A stretch of DNA of 64,000 nucleotides from Membranipora membranacea (Eukaryota; Bryozoa; Gymnolaemata; Cheilostomatida; Membraniporidae). The stretch lies in assembly GCA_914767715.1 (NCBI GenBank), contig OU612068.1:19160001-19224000 (forward strand), read 5' to 3'. The position numbers were made by a program, and so were the translations under genes. Positions within the stretch are counted from its first letter, which is position 1; each line of letters opens with the position of its first letter. Below the pieces are notes generated by a model. The model saw only the letters and a program-made list of their open reading frames with translations. It did no database searches and was not told the DNA's origin. Below are positions 33,201-45,200 of the stretch, in pieces.

Positions 33201-36200
33201 AGGCAGGCAGTGTGATCACTGTATGGACATGTACCATAACTTTTCTTCAAATGGCTGTACTGGTAAGTCTATGAGAACTGTCATGCCTAGAAAAGGAACC
33301 ATTTGTTATATAATGTTTCAATAACACTGGGAGAGTTATGTATTACTGTGCAGAGCGTTGATAATCTTACGGAAAACCAGTATAACTATATCAATCTTGT
33401 ATGATTATGGAGAGGTTCCCTAGGAACTTCCCATATACACATACGGTATGATTGATTATGTATTAATAATTAGAAGTATGTTTTTTTGCTACAGAATAAG
33501 CAAGACAGAAAATCTAAAACTATGCACACGATCATCAGCGTTGGAAGTGCACTAGGTTGACAAAGATCATTTGGATACCCATCAGCAATATCTATACAAC
33601 TTGTGTTCTCACCATCATCTTTAATTTTAGAGTGTGGCATATGTGAACGTAAGCTTGGGTCGGTCGCTAATACTTACATTGATATAAGTCACCAGTATCT
33701 ACTCTATGGTGATAATTTACTGAACATGATACAGAATCATCAGAAGCTGATCAACCTGACAGATGAAGTAAAACAAGATATACCCTATCTCACTGGTGAG
33801 TCAGCCAGGGGACAAATATGATTATATTATGTTGTTTATTATTTATATTATATATATACCTGCAGAATTATCCCTCCGCTAGTTATGCTGAGGAGCCAAC
33901 TCCTAATAAGTATATTGTGTTTAGCTTTAGTTTTGTGAGCCCAAGGAGTTTGTCTGAAACATCCTGTTTAGCCAGTGGGTTAATTTTTAAATAATTTATC
34001 TTCTCATTGATTGGTTGTTTGACTTGGATCTTTTTCCCAATCTGCTCCCATAAGATTTAAGAACTTGCTGTGACATTTTGTCTTATTTACAAAAATTTTC
34101 CTCATATTTCAGAATCAGTCTCCTCCCTACACCAGCAGATACTGTCAACTTTGACAGAGGTATCCATCCTAGGCGAGTCATATGTTGTCAACATTTCAGC
34201 CGTTGAAAACTCAATCTCTGCGTCCCTCAACACTTCCTCTGCTCTATCGGAGACGCTCCAATCATTGTACAGCGATCTGGTACTGCTGCAGCTATATGCT
34301 AAAAATGTGTCAGCCGGCATTGTCATGTTAGAAGATGAAATCAACATGAGTGAAGATTTAGAACTGAGACTGAGTAACGAATCCGCAGATAATGTGGAAT
34401 ATTGGTCAGAGTACTGGAAGGAGACGGAAGCTTATGATCTGAAAAGTCAGCTACAGGTGGTTGCGCGGTTACTGGAGAAATATGAAGGTGAGTATCGTTT
34501 ACCATGCTCATGATAAGAGTGAAAAGTTGTCGCTGAAATTTTAGGGAAACACTATTAAAGATATTGAGACTTACATTTCCATTCTTGTTGAGTGCATAAT
34601 GTACTGTTGGTTTAACAACACACTGCTGTGTTATCAATAATATGACTAACCTATAACTAAGACGGGAAGTTTAATAATTTGATAGAATTCAGCGCAAACA
34701 TTGCAGTCAAATTACTAGTTTTTTACAGGAAATTTTTAAGACCTCAAATTTGTGATCTTGAAATCAATGATGATCTCATATTATATCTGAAATATTATGA
34801 GAATGATTGAAATATATTGATATTTTGTCATAAATCGGTAATAAGCGCGGGTCAAGACTGCCAAATTATTAAATTTTGATGGAAGATTCACTACCTCTGA
34901 TTTGCTTGGACTTTTTTTACTGGTATTCAATGCAGATCAGGAAAATTCTAGGCCTGGCCAATGCATCTGGCCATGCAATTATTAGCACTGCTTCTATTGT
35001 AGATCTGGCTAATACATACAAGGAGCTATTCACTAATGCCAATACTACATTCAGTGGCGTCACAAACACGCATTCAGACACTAGTACTCTGAATCAGCTG
35101 GTCGATGATCTGATGTCTGACATTACTATATTAGGTGCGAGGATCGATCTGATGGTGACTGATATAATGAACATATCCGATTACTTCAACACAACTCAGG
35201 TTTGTTGGCTCACCTTCTATTTTTAAATGTTTCCCTCCTTATTGCAGTTAACAATAAGTACTATACCAAATATAATATATATATATAATATAAATAATAA
35301 ACTATTCAATTCATCTTCAAGTTTCACTGTTTACTAAGGTGACATAACTGTAGACATGACTATTCTTTGCAGGTATCAACTACAATCTACTTCAATCTAG
35401 TGTTACAAACCAAGATCTGATTTATATTATAGATTTTGCTGAGTTACACAGACCAGACATATCAGTCTTCTCTTCTAAGTTTGAATCAGTCTATGTCTCG
35501 ATATGACCAGATACTGGAGCTGTATAACAAGACAAAGGGAGAGATTCCAGACATTCACTCTCAACTATCACTTTGTGAGTTAGATAGTCAAGTCTTAGCC
35601 CTCAATGTACAGACACAAATTTTGTCTCGATTATTTTAGGTGTTTCTTTCTAGAGTTAGGATTCCCAAATATGTCTGTGCAGTTGACTTGGTTTTGCCAC
35701 TGTTATAATGCATCTAAAAGTCCCACATGGGAAGCATTTGATTCACTCTCATCCCCTAACCTTTTGCTGACACCAAATCTAGACCGAAATGATTGGCTAT
35801 TTCTTGTAGTGAAAGAGAGGAACTTTAATTTTAACTCCTCACTAGTAGACAAGCGAGAGGAACTGGATATTTATATTGAGAACTTCACATCAACAGAAGA
35901 GAAAGTGACAGCAGTTATGGAGATCTCTGTCAATTCTACCAGGTAATTAATCTGTTCTGACCATTCAACCTCAAGTATTTACTTCTCTCAGATTATTGCA
36001 TTATTGGTGTGTCTGCAATGTTTCTGTACATGTATGTATGTGAGGAATAATTGTTCCCACTTTAGTAAATTACACATAATGTAACAGTTCACAAAAATCA
36101 TATAGTGGGCAAATTTGGTCATTTTATTAGCACTCACCTAGAGTTTAATCCAATTTGCCTGCATTCCGGTTGTTCCAATTCTACCAGTGGGCCATTGGCG

Positions 36201-39200
36201 GCTCGAAGGAGCAACTCCAAAGACAGGCAAATCGGGTTATACTTGATAAAGCCCGTGCCCTTGTCACATGTTAACGTCTGTGTATATGATTACAGTTTGA
36301 TATCAAATCTCACGATGTCAAATCTCGCCTCTGTGAGAATCTATGATCTGTACAGAAACACAAGTCACCATGTGAACAGATCTGTCGGCCTAGCTGAAGA
36401 CCACTTTGACTCTCTAACTGGCCTCAGTGAAGCAGCTAGTGAGGTCAGAGTGACACAGATTGAGATCTCACTTAATGCTACTGCCGGAGAACTGGAAGTT
36501 TTGACAAGTGATATAAACAACATTGAAGCCTCGAGAAATGGTAAATCTTTGTTGTTTTTTTCCGAATTGGCGCATTCATATACATATACACCTTTCTATA
36601 GTCGTGGGAATCTTTGGACACAAGACCATGTGCTTGGTGATAATTTGCAACTCACCATTTAATAACCATTTTATAAGCAGAGCCTCTGAAATAATGAGTA
36701 ATCTCAACATTCTGTTTATGAAAATTTTGAGAATTGCCTCCTCCATAATGATGACAACAACCTCTAAGTGACATCGATTTTATAGATGCTGAAAATGAGG
36801 TTGTACACATTAATGCATCATACAGCAACTTGTCCACTCTATGGAGCTCTCTTACTGGAAATGTCAGCCAAACTGAAGTCGATCTGCTGTCAATACAACT
36901 CACCGCAATAAATAATACAGAGTTTATCGGCAGTATCAATGGTAGGTGCATTCATATATAATATGTACCCTTAAACATATGTCATATTTTAATATGTTAA
37001 TAATATGAGATTGGTTTGGTTTAATTCGTTGTCACATATATACATGTACATACATAATATAGTGAAATGATATTGTTTATATATGTTTATACTCTGTCAA
37101 ACTGTTCTGTTTGATTAATAATATAGCTTGGTTATACAGTGCTGTAAGAATACACTAAAATTCAGTCAGTTGTTCAGTAGAATGGATAACAATTTAGATC
37201 ATTTTAGTTTTTATAGTCATTTCTCAGTTCGTTCACAATGAAAAACCGTAACTTTAGCTTTGTCTTTGGTTGATTAAAAAGGTTGATTAAAATCAGTTGT
37301 CATATCACACGCCACATCCCGAAGCATGGGCGGCAAAATATTATTTGCCTTAGGGGCTAGGCCGCAATATCTGCGCCAGGTTGCTCTCTGTTTGAAGGCA
37401 GGTCGGAGCACACCTGGGGCCAACCGAGCCCCAGTAGTCGATGAACTGCAGTGGGAATCGAACCCACGACCTTCAACATTTGCACCTCAAGGAGCGCCGC
37501 TCTATCCAACTGAGCCATCTCCTGCTCCCACTTCGTACGATCTTCTTTTAATGTTAGCATTAAATTTTTCTACTACCCGAGGAATCCAAAAGGAGACTGA
37601 TTTTTGTAGTTGAAGTTTGTTTATTTCCTCATTGTAATATCCTCCTGTGGTAGGTTGATAGCATCGAATGTACGGCACATAAATGGAAAAATAAAATAAA
37701 AGTAGTCTGAGCTGCATTAGTTGAAAAAACGCATATCGAATTCAAAAAAGTATTTTGTCTTTTGTATCGTCGCAGTAGTAACAATCAGAGCTGCGTATTT
37801 GTATTGTATTGTATTGTATTGTTTATTATTTTGCAGACCAACTTGATATGACTGAGAATATGAATGAGCAAACAGGCAGAATCCACACTCAGATCTCACC
37901 TATCATGCAGTCTTATGAGAATTTAGGACTGTTACTGCTCAACACAAGCAGTGGAAATACAAATAGTATAGCCAATCTATCAATTGATGGTGAGACCTGT
38001 TTCCTCATTTATCTTGTGTATTTGTAAAACACTGTTCAGGGCTGTAGTGTAGGAAGTCCGAGGCGAGTGCGAATCATCACCAGGAAAGGTTTTGTAAGCC
38101 GTTTCCCAATCAATTTATGGTATATAATTCGCAAATGGTAATCCCAGAGAAGCTGATTCTGACATGGATTATCCAATTAAAGTGTTTTAGGCTACTGTAG
38201 CTAGCTATCTAGGGCAGGCAGTGCTTCTCTGCCTCCCCTAGAACCACGGGCCTTCTGTTATGTCTAGAGTTTATGGACCTACAACAAGAAGCTTTTCACA
38301 CACTTAACTTCTCTAGTTATCATATTTTGCTCCTTTTTTTCTTACTCAGTGGCGAATCTGAATGACTCTATAATAGATGCGAACCAGCTGGCATCACAAG
38401 TAACCAACAAACAAGCCGACCACTCTGAGAGGATAGCTCAGATTGAGGACAGACTGTCAGCTCTACAGGCTAGGATAGCTACAGCTAAAATCTGGTCTAA
38501 ACAACTACGGCAACCCAAGAAGATTGCTAATAACTCATCTTCCACTTCAAACATATCAGTGACATCTACTGAATTCAATGAGGTGAGCCATGTTGATCCG
38601 TTAGATATACCACTTTTTGCGGTCTTTGGGTCATTACCATAGATGAGTAAATACTCGCTATAGTTTAGTGTGCTTGTGTGGGGGTGACCATCTAGCATCA
38701 AATTTTGCCAGCTGAGGTAGGCATTAATGTAATGAGGTTGTGTATAGTTTTAAAGCCTTTTGCTACTTCAAGCCTTTGCAAAATGGCAAACGCTTCCTTC
38801 TATGAACTTTCTTCTCCTCTAGGGCAGTATTGTTATTGCAAACTGGAATGTCAAATATCTAATACGATCCTGCTGCCAGTAGATAGGATAACTTGACCAC
38901 CACATGAGATAACGGTGGACAGTAATTTAAATACTCCGGATAAAAAAATTAATTTTTTTTTCTTATATTTATAGTTATCATTAGAGTTCAGCCTCCAAAA
39001 CCACTCCAATCAATTACTCCTGCAACTGTCGCCTTCAACAGGCGGCGGTCATTTTGAGATGGTAGTGGCCTTTGTTGATGGAGCTCTGCAAGCCAGCCTG
39101 AAGACACAAGACAACACATACACTCTGAAAAGCAGAGCCTTCATCTGCAAAGACTGTTGGTTCACAGTTCTCATAAGCAGGTAATAATAATAATAATGGA

Positions 39201-42200
39201 AACGGAAAAAGTTGGGTAAATGAGTATTTCAAAATACTTTTTTTTTATTAATAGCATCGGCATGATCTTCCTGGGAATTCCTACACTGATGATGTGATAC
39301 ACCATTGTCTATCTCAAATTAATAGAGCAAGAATCAAATCATGTAACCAAAGCATGTTTTTAAGAAAATTGATGTGCCCACTCAAAGTCAAATTCCGTTA
39401 CAAGTACATTGTAAAAACCAAGGTTCTCACCAACAGAGATATATAGATGCTTACACGGTAATTTCGAAGTTACTGTTGTGAATGCCAAGTTATATATTGC
39501 ATTGTTGGGGTGACAAGTACTCTTTGCTCTATTAGTTGGTCACAATTCAAGCACTGTGATGCGCTCTTACTTCACAGGCACAGGGTAACATTCGTATTCC
39601 TCTTCCCTGACTAGTTGTTCAGGATCAATGCCCTGAAACAAAAGAACATCTGTGTAGGAAATCTACTAGGGCAAAAAAGGGTGATTCTGTTATATAGTTG
39701 ATTATTTCATTTTACAGATATGACGAAAGGTTGTCAATGCTGGTGACTGACTTGAGTTACCAAACACAGCCTGTGCTTGATGAGATAGATTATCTAAATA
39801 TCACAACCAGGCTGAGTAATCTACAGGTGGTTGTCGGAGTGGTACCCGGGCAAAGCAACATCTCCTCCAGCGACTGGTGAGAAATTTCTCTGTAGCCTTT
39901 GTGTACATATATTTTATTGACAAATTAACCTGAATTATTCACTCTCTAAAAAGTGCCCCCCCCCCCCATATATACCCTGTCATAATAATTATGATACCTA
40001 TGGGGTTACAGTAAACGTGACAGTGGATCTGCATTCAAAGGGATATCTGTCAATGATACATAATGTCTGGTATTGCTGCTTAATTACGTCTCCACGTCAG
40101 AGCATAGCATATTTATTACAACATGGTATGAAATTTTATCTTGAGCATTGTCAGTGCCTCATGCTTTTCATTGCAGGATGAACTTTGAAGGATGCATGAG
40201 ATCCCTCTCCATAAATGGTGAGGATATCTCTCAAGCCAAATATGCTGCAGACTACGCTGGTTGCTGCCCTTCATTAAATGAGCCAATCAAAAGCTCATCT
40301 GTCATGTCTCTAAATGGATTTGGATATGCTTACCTTAAAATTGACCAGCAGAGTGACATCACTACCAGTTTCTCACTCAGAAGTTATTCCCCTGATGGTG
40401 ACATTATCTCATTTCTGAATGGTAACGCCAGTGTTGCTGTGCTCTCACTAGAAAGAGGTAGAATAAGCCTCCAAACTCGCCATGGGAAGAAAACTACAAC
40501 CACCAACTACTATAATTATGGTGAATGGGTCAGTGTTAACTGTCTTACTACAAACAATTCACTGCAGTGTGAGTTTTCAGCTGGAGAGGTCCATGATACC
40601 CTCATTGCTTCTGTTGAAGATCTCATTGTTGATAGAGCTGTGATAGGTTCTACTGTCAATGAGACAGACAGGTTTTCTGGATGTATAGCAAACCTAACAA
40701 TCAACTCTGAGTTAGTCGATGCTTGGAGAGATGTGACAGAATTTACTGGATTGCAACCCTACTGCTATGATGAGGTATGTCATTAATTTTCTCTAGGTAT
40801 AGTAAATTCATATTTGGTTGCATAGCCATACATTTTATTAGTTTGGCTCTATTGTATGCATGAATATCAAACCCCAGTGTGAGTAGAACGATAATATTGA
40901 GTTGAATGGCCGTGGCACATACTATACCCTGATGAGCTCTTAAGCCAATAAAACTAACACATGTATACAAAGCACACAGTACCAATATGCTTGATACATA
41001 TGCATTTGCAAATTGTGGGTTTTGCAGCAAGAACAGACAACGGTTAATATTAGAATATTCAGGCTTCATCAGAACAGATCAGGGAGATTTACTTAAACTT
41101 ATTTCTTTATATGCATGAATCGTTTCCACTTGATATTATGCAGGTGATGAGTGGAATCAGCCTCAAGACCAATTCTCTGCTCATCGTCCAGCCTACACTA
41201 ATCATAGAACCTGTTAGTCACATCACCCTGGACCTAATAACCCGTGATCTCTCCGGCTCACTTCTCTATATGTCATCAGACAACTCCACTGTAGAGATCA
41301 GTTTACTACAATCTTACTTAGCTGTTGTTATAGCGACTGCTGGTGGCTTTAGACAAGGCTTCTTGTATGATATATCATTGAGTGACTACAAGCTTCATAC
41401 CATATCTGTCACTGTCCATAACGACAGGTAGGTCAAAATATTACTTATATGTCTTACGAATAAAGTTGTTTGATTACATTAATAAACACAAATCAATCTG
41501 CTACGCCTAGACCTGCTAAAATTTTAATTGGGTAGAGAATTCATAGTCATATTGTCCCAACGTTATACTCTGTGGACTATTCATTTTTAAAAGACACACA
41601 GTGTCGAAATTATGTTTTTATGTGTATCACAATTTTCTTCTGTAGTAGTCACACTGTAAATATCGATGGAGCACTCGCCGGAGTCATGGAGGAACTGGAA
41701 ATTGACTCCCATCCTATGGTTTCTGTCCAAGAGCAATACTTTGTGCTTGGAGATCATGACAGAGGTAGTTTGAGATTCTCCGACGCTGTGGAATGTGGTA
41801 TTACTCGACTCGTAATCAATGAATGGTAAGTCACGCTTGTATGTACCATTTCTTTTGGAAGCTATTTCCCATCACCCTTATGTTAACCGAGAACTGTTAT
41901 AATTAGGCCAGTAAATGTGAAAATGTGTCAAGTCCTTTATTATTCACTTCACTGGAAGGGTTTATCATAATATGCCTGAATATGTACTTTCGCAGCTCAT
42001 TTTAATTGCATCTACACTCGAATTTGATTATGCTTCCACACCATATTGCGATTAGTATGATCAACTTATCAAGGCTTAATCTCCAAATGTGTGTTCCGCC
42101 ATAGTAAGATATTTCAGCCATATTAAGATTTCAATCCAGCCCGGCAAATGAAAATAGTTCTTTATTTGCAGTGTGATTAATCAATGCTGATAGACCAAAT

Positions 42201-45200
42201 GACAATGATCAACAATACTATATCATTATTTCTTACACTGATTCTTCTTACAGGACACTTCCGCTGCTCACAACTTCCATATATGCCGGCAGCTACCATG
42301 TGGACCTAACAGGAATACCAACAACTGAAGGTGGTGGTGATCCGATGATACCTGATCTCATCACTTCCCCCCTCCCCCCAACATCACCTCGTCCCACCTG
42401 CGCTCCTCCAGGGCCAGCTCCTCAGTACTCACCTACAGGTAGAAGGTTTGGAGATGAGCCTGTCAGCTACTCCACATTTGAGCTGCTTAGAGAGCGTGTG
42501 CAGTTCAATAAAAGGTAGATGAGAACTCATACCTTATACTATTGATTGATATTATGGGTGCGCTGTTGGTATATGAAACAATCAGTCATTTGAATATGTA
42601 TGTTTTACATTGCTTATCTCAACTGGTCAACATATTGGTTCGGTAATGCATACCTATTCGCAGGATTGCCTACGGACAGTAACCGTATAGAGGAAGAGCA
42701 AAAGACTAACAATGATTAATTTGTTTTTATATATATATATAAGGCATATGCAAAGGGCACATAACTTCTGCTGTGCTACTCTTTTTTACCACAGCTATTT
42801 TTTTTCACTTTTTAGTGCAGCTATAACAGTGAGATTCAGAGCACTGACCTCCACAGGATTGCTATTCTATGTGGCTGATAGCGATATATCACCTTCTACG
42901 TGGATGTCATTGTACCTAGAGAATGGACATCTCATGTTTAATGTTCAGACTAATAGCATGAGATCTGAGAGTATACAATCTAACTACAGATACAACGATG
43001 GACAATGGTGGGAGGCTACACTGCTCAGACTACATAATTTCATGGCTCTGGTAGGTATACATGCTTAGTTTAAGTACTTTGCCTCAATATGGTTTGCTGG
43101 GATTGACAATCCATAAACAATGACAGCCCTGCCTGTTGATGAAAATGGAATGCCTCCACCCCGAATCAAAAGCAGAATAGAAGCGCTCAAATTAGTACTA
43201 CTTGTCGCTTTGAGCTAAGACGCCTAAAAGGTGAAGCGATTGTTTCCCCTTTACCATGAAGAGTTGTTTCCGCCAGTTTCATCTAATTCTGAGCAATAAG
43301 GCTAGAGTTGATTTCGCTACTGCAGTTATTTGTTATTTGTATCTTCTTAGCTTTATTCATCTATATTCATCTATATAACTTAACTCAGTGATGCTTCATA
43401 CTTTTAGGTTATCAATGGCAGACGGGACTATGTCAATAATGATGGCCATCTGCAGGATAAGTCACAGATATACTTTAGTAATGTTCTCTATGTAGGAGGC
43501 ATCCCACTGGAAATACAAAACTCACTCCCTCCTATGGTTAGTAGAAATAATATAATACAAACAGTGAAACTGTTTGTCGTGACTCGGGCCTTGTTGATTT
43601 GGGTTTGGATTTATTTGTTTCATTCAATGATGGGTTAGAATATTAAAAAGCATTAAAATTAGCGAATGGGGCCGTTTTTCGTAGTAGCACAGCTAGTCGA
43701 GGCGCAGGGCCGTGGTTTAGCTGGTCTTATCGCTTTTAATTTTGATGCTTACTTCCAACACAGTGTTGTACTCATTTCCTCATGTGATAGTTCTATCAAG
43801 GATGAGATTATATCTGAGTACGGCGTCAATAAAATAAAGAGTTCATGACTCAATGTTGATTTAATCAATGAGAAATACTTATATTACATATTTATTTTAC
43901 TTTTTTAGGTAGTCAGTGAGTCCTTCCATGGATGTGTTGACTATGTGAGCTTCAGTTCCTCTGTAAGTCAAGAAACAGTGGTGTTCAATCTGACCATGCC
44001 CTCCTCCAGTGTAGGAACCAGGCAATGTTACATAGACATACAACCTGGAGTACATATAGCCGACAATGGATACATACATGCTGGTAAGGACTTGCAATAT
44101 TAATTAAACAACTGCTGTCAGGGCATGAAATTTTACCACCAGCTGATGACGTCAATATTCCACTAGTAAGACAGTAACTACGTCACATGATACGGTAGAT
44201 AATTAATTTCATAGCCTGATTTTGACGATCAGTTTGTACAGGTTATTTGCCTACTAGGTGACAATGCAGAGATTGCAGCCTCATATTAACAGAGCTATAC
44301 AGAATTCAATAAGCACACATTTGCCTGTGTGGCAGCAGTGGTTCAAGCATCAAACTACATTTTTCTTAATAATCTGAGCTTTCTTCACATCATTACCTGA
44401 TGAATTTATTTATTTCATTTTATTTATTTATTTATTTATTGAGGTTTTCTGAAAGTTTGTAATTATAGTAAATTAAAGATGACTTGTTGACCTGATATAT
44501 GTTAACAAACTACTTATATAAAAACATAAACGTGTAGGGAGGTACATACTTCATAGTAAGTAGGATAATGAAACATGGTAGCGTAAGTTAATCGTTAATA
44601 CTGATTAACCATGTTTAGTACTACACCTTAAAAAATGCTTCAGTTGATCTGATCCTCGCTTTTCTAAATGTTCATATGATATTTGTCATCATCTGTAAAC
44701 TTAACCTATCAATTCTTTATTAATATAGCAACTGGAGTAAATTTAACTATAGAGGGCGGTGAGATGGATTTTAGTGTAAAGGTCACAAGTAATGTGAGAA
44801 ATTATCTCCTCATGACCGTATATGATGAGCAGTGCTATCTGGTTAGCTATATTAGTGATTCACAGGTTAGTACATAGACATAATATACTATATATTAAGT
44901 CTATGGGTTATTATCAGTGTGAGTCGGCGTCATAGAGTTATTATATATATATATAATAACTCTATGGTAGGCGTGTACCATCAAGTGTATCAGCAGATAT
45001 ATTTGATATTTGTTATGTATCATCCTCACAATCTGCACAGAGTGAGGCTTTATCTGCTCTTAATCTGAAATGCCATTTTCAGTGGAGTTTGATATCTAGA
45101 AATATATGTCGACATCCGAATTGCCTGCTGAAGTATTCCCTAACCAACCAGAAGCCATTTTAAGTTTACATGTGCAGTCGCAATGAGATAAATAGCATTG

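Noticed and set aside
34941-34951. Acceptor TGCAG at about 34936 for laminin exon 30
   Set aside because: It breaks the reading frame; the TTCTAG acceptor ending at 34951 restores it.
35605-35946. 113-aa plus-strand ORF inside laminin
   Set aside because: Only 35846-35942 is needed and keeps frame with its neighbours; the upstream part reads through intron sequence.
37357-37560. 67-aa minus-strand ORF
   Set aside because: Translation of the tRNA-derived SINE head (GSIPTAVH is a common by-product of the Pol III B-box).
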